From the IMG/VR virus record IMGVR_UViG_3300042292_000421, positions 1 to 64,000 of that record: a stretch of DNA of 64,000 nt, one strand, 5' to 3'. This DNA is from a virus. A program made the translations under genes and the position numbers. Below are positions 9,051 through 16,851 of the stretch, piece by piece. Position 1 is the stretch's first letter, and every line of letters starts with the position of its first letter. The notes below the pieces were generated by a model. It did not search any database. It was not told the origin of the DNA and saw only the letters and a program-made list of their open reading frames with translations.

Positions 9051-9784
9051 TATTTTTTCTCCAATGCAACAGCCCATCCGCTGTTTTCAAATATAAATGT
9101 ATTACCAACCTTGGTAATATTGTAGTTACCTATGCATTTTGTAAAGTACATTACTTCTGCAATATCACTACCTTCCAACATAATTGGACCTTGTATTGTG
9201 TTATAAACTGTTTGTTTAGGACCACTAGTAATTATCTCAAATGATAACGGATCAGTCCAAATTCTTTTAAATGTAATTGATTCGTTAGTAACACTAACAT
9301 CGTCTGAAAAACTATTTGAAAAGAAATTACTAAAGTTGTCTAATTTGTCTCGTTTGGTTGCAATGTCGTATGCATCTTTATCGACAGGTATTGCTGCAGT
9401 TAAATTTTCTAAATTTGCATCTTGGCTTTTAAAACTTTTAAAATACCGAAATCTCATATCAGACATTCCGGTTAGTTGTTCAATGCCATCCATTAGTTCA
9501 AGAATTTGTTCAGCCGCATGTCTGCTTCTTTCTAGTTCAATAAAAACTTTATAATTCCCGTCATCTGTTTCACCTGGGCTAACATCTGCATCTAAAACAA
9601 AATCATAACCCATTTCTACAAAATTTTCTAAATCTTTTGCAGGATCTTCTTGATCCACAGTAAACGACACAACAACTACATCTTGATCGTCGCCTATTTT
9701 ACTTCTATATGAATCAATTTCAAAAACTTTCTTTATTAAGTGTTTAAGATCGTGTGCGTGTAAACTTTCTGTAATCATAGTCAT
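9050..9784 (-). CDS. Conserved phage protein, possible virion component (244 aa)
   Basis: No known domain. Acidic N-terminal half and a beta-rich C-terminus. It lies directly after the Gly/Pro-repeat protein with a 2-bp gap and before the endolysin. Function unknown. Confidence 0.5.
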   Translation of the reverse strand: MTMITESLHAHDLKHLIKKVFEIDSYRSKIGDDQDVVVVSFTVDQEDPAKDLENFVEMGYDFVLDADVSPGETDDGNYKVFIELERSRHAAEQILELMDGIEQLTGMSDMRFRYFKSFKSQDANLENLTAAIPVDKDAYDIATKRDKLDNFSNFFSNSFSDDVSVTNESITFKRIWTDPLSFEIITSGPKQTVYNTIQGPIMLEGSDIAEVMYFTKCIGNYNITKVGNTFIFENSGWAVALEKK

Positions 9785-9786
9785 CC

Positions 9787-10398
9787 TTACATCGGTGCCG
9801 GAGGCATTCCGCCGCCCATTCCGCCCGGTGCTGGAGGCATTCCGCCGCCCATTCCGCCCGGTGCCGGAGGCATTCCGCCGCCCATTCCGCCCGGTGCTGG
9901 AGGCATTCCGCCTGCTGCCGGGGCAGCCGCAGGTTGTGCTGGTTCTTTTGGCGGTTCTATGTTTTCATTTTTTAGCTTATCCATATAACCTTTATACATA
10001 TCAAAGGCTAATTTTTTTGGCATTTGTATTTCTACAATCCAAATTGGATGTCGGTCTAATTTACCTTTTTTAGTGCCTGGGCGAATATCTTCAGGTGTTT
10101 TAATTGGTCGCGGTTCAACCATATGTGATTTTTGATACTTAACTTTGCATCCTAAATCTGCTAATCGTTTGCCGCCTGCTGGATCTGGCATGTTATCTCT
10201 TGGCCACATAAACCCAACAGTAATCCAATGACGGTCAACTTTTGGTCCATACGCTAATTCGCCATCTTCCCAGTTTTTGTAAACATACAAATCTAGTTCG
10301 TCGAGTACTCTTTCAAAATCTTTTAACACTGCTAGACTTGAATTGTTCTCATATAGATTTTGAATGTTTTTAATAATATCTAATACATCTGTAGCCAT
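9787..10398 (-). CDS. Phage protein with C-terminal Gly-Met-Pro repeat tail (203 aa)
   Basis: The first ~145 residues look globular and are unrecognised. The C-terminus is a tandem GGMPPAPGGMG repeat with a period of 11 residues, encoded by the 33-bp DNA repeat. Such tails are usually flexible linkers or assembly surfaces. A late-like GATAAATA motif lies about 26 bp upstream of the start. Confidence 0.55.
   Translation of the reverse strand: MATDVLDIIKNIQNLYENNSSLAVLKDFERVLDELDLYVYKNWEDGELAYGPKVDRHWITVGFMWPRDNMPDPAGGKRLADLGCKVKYQKSHMVEPRPIKTPEDIRPGTKKGKLDRHPIWIVEIQMPKKLAFDMYKGYMDKLKNENIEPPKEPAQPAAAPAAGGMPPAPGGMGGGMPPAPGGMGGGMPPAPGGMGGGMPPAPM
9794..9912. repeat. 33-bp tandem repeat, about 3.6 copies
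   Basis: Three complete units plus a partial one, differing only at one C/T position (GGTGCC versus GGTGCT). It is far more GC-rich than the surroundings and encodes the Gly-Met-Pro tail. Confidence 0.9.
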
Positions 10399-10423
10399 AA
10401 TAATATCCTAAAACGTTTACACT

Positions 10424-10431
10424 TATTTATC
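10424..10431 (-). promoter_or_regulatory. Late-promoter-like motif
   Basis: GATAAATA on the minus strand, one base off the T4 late consensus. The rest of 10399-10548 is a divergent intergenic region in which I saw no strong sigma70 promoter. Confidence 0.35.
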
Positions 10432-10548
10432 CTGGTTTAAAATCAACCGGTATTTCTTTGTATTTGACTCCCTTTCATTAAATAACTGTGTAGTATCCAT
10501 GTCGCTGTGGTTACTACCATTCTAACAAAAAACTAGGAGTTACACTAT

Positions 10549-11280
10549 ATGGCCCAAAAACGAGTACAAAAACGTTTCACATCGCAAGTTAACATAGTTG
10601 AGTTTCAACAACCAAAATTGATTAAACCAAAAAGATACAGCGTAACATTAAACCCACGCAACCAAAGTCAGAAAGAATATGTCGCAATGCTTCAAGACGA
10701 AAGCACTAGCATTGTGTTTGCAGTTGGACCAGCAGGTACAGGGAAAACGATGTTAGCAGTTCAAAATGGGATTAAATTATTTCAGGAAGGGTTAATAGAT
10801 AAGATTATTGTAACTAGACCAGCAGTATCGGTAGATGAAGAATTAGGGTTCTTACCAGGCACATTAAATGAAAAGATGGCGCCATGGACAAGACCTATTT
10901 TTGATGTATTCGGCGAGTATTACCATCAGACAGACATTGCAAAATTTCTAGCTGAGGGTGATATTGAAATTAGTCCACTAAGTTATATGAGAGGGAGAAC
11001 TTTCAAAAATGCGTATATCATTTTTGACGAAGCTCAAAATACAACTCCTAATCAAATGAAGATGGCTCTTACTAGATTAGGGGAAAATTCACGTATGGTT
11101 GTAACAGGGGATTTAGCACAAGCTGATCGCTTGCATGATAACGGTTTATTAGAATTTATCGATAGATTAGATAACAATAAAACGGCATTAAGCCATATTG
11201 ATGTTGCGTATTTTACGCATAAGGATATTGAACGTCATAGTGCTGTAAAAGAGGTTTTGGCACTCTACGGGGAAAGTTAG
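10549..11280 (+). CDS. phoH: PhoH-like ATPase
   Basis: 243 aa. Walker A GPAGTGKTMLA (residues ~64-74), the RPAV segment, Walker B AYIIFDEAQN and the TGDLAQ sensor are all present, typical of phage PhoH. An AGGAG sits upstream of the start. Its role in phages is unsettled; RNA- or nucleotide-linked functions have been suggested. It ends at a strong terminator, convergent with the dCMP deaminase gene. Confidence 0.93.
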   Translation: MAQKRVQKRFTSQVNIVEFQQPKLIKPKRYSVTLNPRNQSQKEYVAMLQDESTSIVFAVGPAGTGKTMLAVQNGIKLFQEGLIDKIIVTRPAVSVDEELGFLPGTLNEKMAPWTRPIFDVFGEYYHQTDIAKFLAEGDIEISPLSYMRGRTFKNAYIIFDEAQNTTPNQMKMALTRLGENSRMVVTGDLAQADRLHDNGLLEFIDRLDNNKTALSHIDVAYFTHKDIERHSAVKEVLALYGES

Positions 11281-11296
11281 AAGTTACAACTGAATA

Positions 11297-11325
11297 TAGC
11301 AGCTGAGGAATCAGCTGCTATTTTT
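11297..11325 (+). terminator. Intrinsic terminator after phoH
   Basis: Arms TAGCAGCTGA/TCAGCTGCTA with a GGAA tetraloop, followed by TTTTT. Confidence 0.85.
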
Positions 11326-11755
11326 ATAATTTTTCGACAGTTATACCACATTTTTGTAAAAATTCAATACCATCTACATTACGATATGCTTCAGTGTAGT
11401 ATACTTCAGTTATACCAGTTTGGTATATTCCTTTAGCACATTCCATGCAAGGCGAATGTGTAATAAAAATAGCTGCACCTTTACCAGATTCAGATGAACT
11501 TGCTAATTTCATAAGTGCATTCATTTCTGCATGAATAACTTCTGATTTAGTTTTAAGTTGAACAGATCCATCCTGAAAGTTAATAATTTCAAGTTCACAT
11601 GTATTATCCCATCCGGTAGGTGTACCGTTGTAGCCAAGACTAATAATACGATCGTCTTTAACTACAACTGCACCAACTTTGAGCTTAACTGCGGAACTTA
11701 ATTCCGCAAATGTATAAGCCGTTTTCATAAAAGCATGTTTAAACTTTTGTTTCAT
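11324..11755 (-). CDS. Deoxycytidylate (dCMP) deaminase
   Basis: 143 aa. Zinc-site motifs HAEMNAL and PCMECAKGIYQTG match the T4 Cd family, which turns dCMP into dUMP for dTMP synthesis and balances the dNTP pool of an AT-rich phage. The start overlaps the carbamoyltransferase stop (ATGA). Confidence 0.9.
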   Translation of the reverse strand: MKQKFKHAFMKTAYTFAELSSAVKLKVGAVVVKDDRIISLGYNGTPTGWDNTCELEIINFQDGSVQLKTKSEVIHAEMNALMKLASSSESGKGAAIFITHSPCMECAKGIYQTGITEVYYTEAYRNVDGIEFLQKCGITVEKL

Positions 11756-13392
11756 TTTGATTTTTCAATAAGATAATTTTCAAAGATTACACCGTCTATA
11801 TCTTTAGTGTCTAATACGTCTAATGCATCGGCATATTTGTTTAAAATCGGTTTTCCATCAAGATTAAACGATGTGTTTAGCAAAATACCATGTCCGACTT
11901 TTTTATCTAATAGTGTTAATAAATCGTATAAGAATTCATTTTGTTCTCGAGTAATTGTTTGTACCCTAGCAGTATTGTCTGAACTTGATACTGCATATAA
12001 TAGTGATTCATACTGTTTATGAATTTCAACATTAAATGACATAAATCTTAATTCATCTTTACTTTTAAAATATTTGTGAACATCTTCTAATCTTACAACT
12101 GGTGCAAACGGTCTAAAACTTTCTCTATTTTTAATTTTAGAATTTAAGATATCTTTCATTTCAGGAATAATTGCACTACATATCAAACTTCGATTACCTA
12201 ATGCTCTTGGCCCACATTCAGATCGGCCTCGGACTACGCCATAAATTTTACCTGCAATGATATTATCAGCAAGCTTATTTAGATCAACAGTAGTGCCGTT
12301 ACGTAACGCTACAACATCTTCTAACGTACTGCTATCTAATGCGTCTGGACCAAGGTATGCACAATCTATCTTTTCTTTTGGTCGAATACCATTGCATAAC
12401 AATCCTATTGCAATCCCTGAATCATTCGGATTAGGCGGAACAAATACTTTATGAGATTTTGCTATTCTTGAATTGTTTATAATGTTCAATGCACCACCGC
12501 CTGACAACACAATCGGCAACCCGTGTGATGCCTTTAAGAACCCACCAATTTCTTCATGTAGCAATTTTTCAAATACTACTTGAGCAGTGGCGGCAAATGT
12601 TTTTGCAGTATTTTTACTCGCCTGTACTGAATTTGAAATATTCATATGTTTTGCAAAGCAATCTATTAATTCAGGTATTTGTAAGTTAGCAGTTGCAACT
12701 TCTTCAAAATAGTTTGTAAAATTTTGCTCAATATCGTCAGCTACTTCTCCGTCCCCGGCTAATCCCATCATTTTACCCGGATACGTAAATTGCCCCATTT
12801 GATAGATTGGTTCATTTTTAATCTCGTAAATGAAATGGCCTATTACTGCATAAGGAACACAGTAATTACGAGTATTACTATATAAATGAATTAAATCGTC
12901 AGTTCCATTACCGATATATACATTTAATAATCCGTCATCGCTTCCGCCGTCAAATGTTATAATTAATGCTCGATTATACGGCGATTGATAAAATGCACTT
13001 GATGCGTGTGATAAGTGATGGCTAAATCTTTTAAAATTCCGCGAAGGGAACAAGTTTTTAATTTCTGTAGGTAAGTCATCCATTAACCATTGGTTGTGGT
13101 AACAGACCAAGTTCCAAAAAACAGTGTTATATGTGTTAGCTTGATACTTGCGTCTAAAGTAAGTTAATACTTCGGTAATAATGTGGCTATTAATATCTTT
13201 TTGTGTTTCAGTATTAAATATTAAATTAGCATGTTTTTCTCCAGTGAATTTTTCAATCTCAACTACTTCTAAGATTTTATTCCCTTTTGATATTGCAATT
13301 GAGGCGTCATGCGATCCACAAATACCTAAATTAAATTCATCATCTGTATAAGATGATAGGGCAACATTAGTTGCCCAATCAGTGTTAGTCAT
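11752..13392 (-). CDS. Carbamoyltransferase, NodU/CmcH/TobZ family
   Basis: 546 aa. It begins with GICGSHDASIAI and has HHLSHASSAF, ITFDGGSDDG and GRSECGPRALGNRS, the signatures of O-carbamoyltransferases that use carbamoyl phosphate and ATP through a Kae1-like domain plus a YrdC-like active region. In phages these enzymes are suspected to modify DNA bases or surface sugars. The neighbouring dCMP deaminase and a QueD-like enzyme at 19.7 kb make a base-modification role plausible, but no base hydroxymethylase is visible here. Confidence 0.88.
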   Translation of the reverse strand: MTNTDWATNVALSSYTDDEFNLGICGSHDASIAISKGNKILEVVEIEKFTGEKHANLIFNTETQKDINSHIITEVLTYFRRKYQANTYNTVFWNLVCYHNQWLMDDLPTEIKNLFPSRNFKRFSHHLSHASSAFYQSPYNRALIITFDGGSDDGLLNVYIGNGTDDLIHLYSNTRNYCVPYAVIGHFIYEIKNEPIYQMGQFTYPGKMMGLAGDGEVADDIEQNFTNYFEEVATANLQIPELIDCFAKHMNISNSVQASKNTAKTFAATAQVVFEKLLHEEIGGFLKASHGLPIVLSGGGALNIINNSRIAKSHKVFVPPNPNDSGIAIGLLCNGIRPKEKIDCAYLGPDALDSSTLEDVVALRNGTTVDLNKLADNIIAGKIYGVVRGRSECGPRALGNRSLICSAIIPEMKDILNSKIKNRESFRPFAPVVRLEDVHKYFKSKDELRFMSFNVEIHKQYESLLYAVSSSDNTARVQTITREQNEFLYDLLTLLDKKVGHGILLNTSFNLDGKPILNKYADALDVLDTKDIDGVIFENYLIEKSK

Positions 13393-13401
13393 GTAATTCC
13401 T

Positions 13402-13473
13402 TTATTTTATATTAACATTTGAACAGCCAGAAAGTACAGTAGCCATTGCAGCAACTAATAGTAATTTATTCAT
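13402..13473 (-). CDS. Very small putative lipoprotein (23 aa)
   Basis: Short frame with a complete lipoprotein signal: MNKLLLVAAMATVLSGC then six residues. The start overlaps the stop of the membrane-protein gene upstream. Resembles small phage-encoded lipopeptides; function unknown. Confidence 0.5.
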   Translation of the reverse strand: MNKLLLVAAMATVLSGCSNVNIK

Positions 13474-13682
13474 TATTTCACATCCTTAAAAAGTTCGTCA
13501 ACGGGTTTAACTGCATCCTTCCATAATTTGTAAATTACAATTGGATCAATGATTAATAAAATAAACCAACCTAGTGTAAATTCCCACCATTCGTTTGATG
13601 ACATGTAGTACGGTAGTACAAAAATAAACTGTAGTAGAAAGAATAATAATACAGCTAGCACCTTAAAATAAATTAACAACAT
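13473..13682 (-). CDS. Small membrane protein (69 aa)
   Basis: Two hydrophobic segments (~4-26 and ~38-52) and a charged C-terminus. A GGAGC ribosome-binding site and a sigma70 promoter lie upstream. It is first in the operon leading to the carbamoyltransferase. Confidence 0.6.
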   Translation of the reverse strand: MLLIYFKVLAVLLFFLLQFIFVLPYYMSSNEWWEFTLGWFILLIIDPIVIYKLWKDAVKPVDELFKDVK

Positions 13683-13712
13683 AGTTGCTCCTTAGTAATT
13701 AAATAAAAACAT

Positions 13713-13741
13713 ATTATACTATATTAACTGTATTAATGCAA
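13713..13741 (-). promoter_or_regulatory. Sigma70-type promoter
   Basis: TTGCAT, 17-bp spacer, TATAAT on the minus strand upstream of the small membrane protein gene. Confidence 0.65.
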
Positions 13742-13743
13742 GT

Positions 13744-14664
13744 TTATAGATTACCTAATCGTATTAATGTAGCAGATAAGTTAATCTCTGCATCTGCAAT
13801 AATAGTATGATCAACTAGTCCTTGTTTAATAATTAGAATAGCTTTATTTTGAGTAGCTTCGTCACCAAATATACTAATATTGTCATATAACCATCTGTAG
13901 ATTTCTTCCATCTCTTCTGGTCGTGCTTGCGAACATAATAGCTTACGAGCATCGGATATCTTGCCTGCTTTAAATAGCTCAACCATTTCTACTTTATAGT
14001 CACTACTTCCTGTATCACTTTGTGACGGAGTTGCAAGTGTACCACTTAAACTATTCATCTGTACAGTGTTGATGCATTTTCTTAAATCTGGATAAGTTGC
14101 TTTAACAAACGTGTCAAGCGTATCTAACTCAAATTCTACGTTTTCTTCTACTAAAATAGTAGCTACTCTTGCAGTAAATTCTACAACATCAACTTTTTCA
14201 ATATGAAACCCTTGACATCTTGAATGTATAGCAGGAATAATTTTATGCGGATAGTTACATGTAAGTAAAAATCTTGCAGTGTTATGATATTCTTCCATAA
14301 CCCCACGCAATGCTGCTTGTGCATTCACTGATAAGTAATCTGCTTCGTCTAACAATACAACTTTAAAGTCACCAAACGGAATCATTTGTACAAAGTTAGT
14401 GATTAAGTTACGAACGTCGTCGACTGAGTTAGTTCGTGATCCGTTAATTTCTAAAATGTCTAATGGTTCAATATCTAGTTCATTAAACAATATTTTTGCA
14501 AGTGTAGTTTTACCAATACCAGCACTACCACTAAACAGTAAATGTGGAATGCTTTGCTGTTTAATCCATCCGTCTATTTGATTTTTTTGCTGCTGATCTC
14601 TAAATACGTAGCTATCTATTGTATTTGGACGATATTTTTCAACCCATAACGATGTTGTTGCCAT
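13744..14664 (-). CDS. Sliding-clamp loader ATPase (T4 gp44 / RFC small subunit type)
   Basis: 306 aa. LWVEKYRPNTIDSYV start, Walker A GSAGIGKTTLA, Walker B VVLLDEADYL and the SRC motif (IHSRCQ) are all present, as in T4 gp44 and RFC. It would load the phage clamp at primer ends. The partner subunit (gp62) and clamp (gp45) are not in the window. Confidence 0.92.
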   Translation of the reverse strand: MATTSLWVEKYRPNTIDSYVFRDQQQKNQIDGWIKQQSIPHLLFSGSAGIGKTTLAKILFNELDIEPLDILEINGSRTNSVDDVRNLITNFVQMIPFGDFKVVLLDEADYLSVNAQAALRGVMEEYHNTARFLLTCNYPHKIIPAIHSRCQGFHIEKVDVVEFTARVATILVEENVEFELDTLDTFVKATYPDLRKCINTVQMNSLSGTLATPSQSDTGSSDYKVEMVELFKAGKISDARKLLCSQARPEEMEEIYRWLYDNISIFGDEATQNKAILIIKQGLVDHTIIADAEINLSATLIRLGNL

Positions 14665-14696
14665 TTGAATGCCTTTTTGTTGTGTTTAAAAAGTAT

Positions 14697-14737
14697 ATTA
14701 TATAGTAAGTAATGGAGAATGTCAAGTTCTCCATTAC
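14697..14737 (-). promoter_or_regulatory. Sigma70-type promoter with an 11-bp inverted repeat around the -35
   Basis: TTGACA (14720-14725), 17-bp spacer, TATAAT (14697-14702) on the minus strand. The -35 is in the 7-nt loop between perfect arms GTAATGGAGAA and TTCTCCATTAC, which could be an operator or an RNA hairpin ending the upstream transcript. Confidence 0.75.
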
Positions 14738-14746
14738 TCATGTTGA

Positions 14747-15130
14747 TTAGTACATAGGTTGACTAAAGTCAAACTCTTGTACAGTTGATGCGTTTGATCT
14801 ACCTAGATTAATATCAGTAGGTTGATGATCTGAGACTGCTAATATTGCCTTAGTTTCTACTCGTCTAACAGTAACAACGTTGCCGTTATCGTCTTTAATT
14901 TGAATACCACGAGTCCATCGACCGTGTTCTATTAAAATCCAATCACCAATTGTAATATCGTGTTGATCAGGACCTACTTTGTATACTTTACCCCATCGGG
15001 GTTTAATACCTTCTGTTTTCCCATTATCACTGCCAACTATAATACCGCCAGCAGTTACTTGCTCATCAAAATTCATGTCAGTAATTAATACGTTATCATG
15101 AATAGTATCTAAAGTACCGTCAACTATCAT
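14747..15130 (-). CDS. Cpn10/GroES-fold protein, possible gp31-like co-chaperonin
   Basis: 127 aa. HDNVLITDMNF, TAGGIIVGS (mobile-loop position) and the WGKVYKVG and IGDWILIEHG strands follow the GroES order, but the sequence is divergent, as with T4 gp31. A second, much more conventional GroES is at 58184-58489. It overlaps the next gene by ATGA. Confidence 0.6.
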   Translation of the reverse strand: MIVDGTLDTIHDNVLITDMNFDEQVTAGGIIVGSDNGKTEGIKPRWGKVYKVGPDQHDITIGDWILIEHGRWTRGIQIKDDNGNVVTVRRVETKAILAVSDHQPTDINLGRSNASTVQEFDFSQPMY

Positions 15131-15471
15131 TGTTTACCTTTAGGTTGTTTATCAGCGTCTTTTGATTCAGGTGCAGGTTGTAACAGTGCATTTGGTGAAT
15201 CAGTTACTGGTGAAAACGTAGGTTTAGGAGCTGCAGGTTTAGGAGCTGCAGGTTTAACGGGGGTAGCAACTTCACGGATTGATTGCTGCTGAACAGGCAC
15301 TCCGGTATGAACAGGTTCAACGTTTTTGTGAATAATTTGACCACCTGGTCCTAACTCATCACCTCTTGCATTAATTCTAACATTACTTACTGCAACAGTA
15401 AGTTCATTTTGTGTAACCAGTTTATTCATGTCTACTGGTTTTCCTTTAGCTGTTTTGTGTATAATACTCAT
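15127..15471 (-). CDS. Conserved phage protein with Pro/Ala-rich C-terminus (114 aa)
   Basis: Ordered-looking first ~60 residues (MSIIHKTAKGKPVDMNKLV) followed by a low-complexity tail with two APKPAAPKP-like units. I do not recognise a function. Confidence 0.55.
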   Translation of the reverse strand: MSIIHKTAKGKPVDMNKLVTQNELTVAVSNVRINARGDELGPGGQIIHKNVEPVHTGVPVQQQSIREVATPVKPAAPKPAAPKPTFSPVTDSPNALLQPAPESKDADKQPKGKQ

Positions 15472-15492
15472 TTTATTCTCCGTTGTGTGTAC

Positions 15493-16002
15493 TTATCTTA
15501 AAAAATCGCGCCAATCTAAATTATATTTAATGCTATGAATCTTATGAACTTCTAAAAGATACAATACAAAACTTGACACACTTGATCCTCTACCAACTCC
15601 CCATACAATCTTATCTTTTTTACATGTATCTACAAAGTATATTAACCATTGTAATAACGGTTGCATTCCTCGTGTTTTATATTCAGCAAGTTCTTCTAAC
15701 ACACGAGATTTCTCTATGTCCAACTTACATCTAGATATACAATACATCTCTATATCAATCGTGTAGTATTCAGGAGGCATAAACCAATCAGCTTGTAGTT
15801 GTTTGTCGTATTCTTCAATTGATAGATTACAGATTAATGGATCTAACGTGGCAAATTTAAATTCTGCAAATTTTTCTAAATTTGCAATCTCTATTGTTTG
15901 TTCGGCTAGTATATTTGGTAGTACTGACTGATGCCCTAAGTATAAGGCATCAAAGATATCAGTTTCATTAAAAATAGGATTGTTAAATTGGTCTAGTCTC
16001 AT
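15493..16002 (-). CDS. Short DnaE (DNA polymerase III alpha)-like protein
   Basis: 169 aa. The C-terminus WGVGRGSSVSSFVLYLL and the WRDFL ending match the PHP/palm boundary of bacterial DnaE (GPGRGSGAGSLVAYAL then FERFL). The polymerase active-site region that should follow is absent and the gene ends cleanly, so it is a domain-sized relic or a repurposed fragment, not a polymerase. Confidence 0.6.
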   Translation of the reverse strand: MRLDQFNNPIFNETDIFDALYLGHQSVLPNILAEQTIEIANLEKFAEFKFATLDPLICNLSIEEYDKQLQADWFMPPEYYTIDIEMYCISRCKLDIEKSRVLEELAEYKTRGMQPLLQWLIYFVDTCKKDKIVWGVGRGSSVSSFVLYLLEVHKIHSIKYNLDWRDFLR

Positions 16003-16013
16003 ATGTGTATATT

Positions 16014-16253
16014 TTAACTTACATTTATGAGTTTGTCAAGTCCTTTATCGCGAGATTCCATAGTTTTTTGCCATTCTGCACGTTGTCGAGTAGACAGCTC
16101 TTCTTTGTAAACATCCAACACTGCTGCAATTTGACTTTGCACATCGTAGTTTGACGTCATAAAATATTTTTTAGTTAAATCATTTATTTTAGATTCAATT
16201 TCAGCGTTTTTAAGAGACTCTAAATTAAGAACCAGGGGATGCATTAAATTCAC
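16014..16253 (-). CDS. Conserved phage protein (79 aa)
   Basis: Starts MNLMHPLVLNLESLKNAEIE, with a helical middle ending EELSTRQRAEW; I believe similar short proteins occur in T4-like marine phages. Function unknown. Its start overlaps the upstream fibre gene. Confidence 0.55.
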   Translation of the reverse strand: MNLMHPLVLNLESLKNAEIESKINDLTKKYFMTSNYDVQSQIAAVLDVYKEELSTRQRAEWQKTMESRDKGLDKLINVS

Positions 16254-16851
16254 CTATGTAGTTTAGAAAAAAGGTATCGCCGCCGTTGTGGCTCCATGCG
16301 TCAATAACTACAGTTGAACCGGGGTTAATATGCACAGTTGGAAAATTAGTAGACTTAAATCTACCAGTTGCGTTAATTACGCCTGCACTTGTGTAACCAA
16401 GAATGGTTACACCAGTCAAAGGAGCCGTTGGGCTAGTAGTTAAGTGTATTCTAACAGTTGCATACCGTGATGAATAATACGTTGGATCTGGCCAATTTGT
16501 AAAAGACAGGGTAGCGTCAACTGATAATCGCAATGCTTGAAAATTACCATTAGCGACGTTAATTTCAATTGATCCAGATTCGTTATTTTGACTAACTACT
16601 GCTCCGTGAAAATTTGCGTATGTTCCGTTAGTTATAGTACTACTGCGTAAGTTGTTAGTAACCGGGTTAGTGTTATTATCAATTGTGCCGGATAGCATGG
16701 CATAATTTTGCAATTCAGTAATTTCAGTGCCGGCTTGGTTTAGTTGAATGTTAATTTGTTCAAAGTTAGTTCGAAATCCCGAAGTATCGTTGTCCTCTCC
16801 TGGTATTGGAAAAGTTTCATCAATTGTAGATGTATTGATTTTTGTGGTCAT
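16225..16851 (-). CDS. Tail-fibre or baseplate-associated protein (208 aa)
   Basis: Begins with FPIPGEDNDTSGFRTNFEQI, a motif common at the start of T4-like structural and fibre proteins, followed by beta-rich sequence. It overlaps the 770-aa fibre gene by ATGA and was probably made with it as a late operon. Confidence 0.65.
   Translation of the reverse strand: MTTKINTSTIDETFPIPGEDNDTSGFRTNFEQINIQLNQAGTEITELQNYAMLSGTIDNNTNPVTNNLRSSTITNGTYANFHGAVVSQNNESGSIEINVANGNFQALRLSVDATLSFTNWPDPTYYSSRYATVRIHLTTSPTAPLTGVTILGYTSAGVINATGRFKSTNFPTVHINPGSTVVIDAWSHNGGDTFFLNYIGEFNASPGS

Noticed and set aside
9794-9912. Possible CRISPR-like array
   Set aside because: The 33-bp units are directly adjacent without unique spacers and encode a protein tail.
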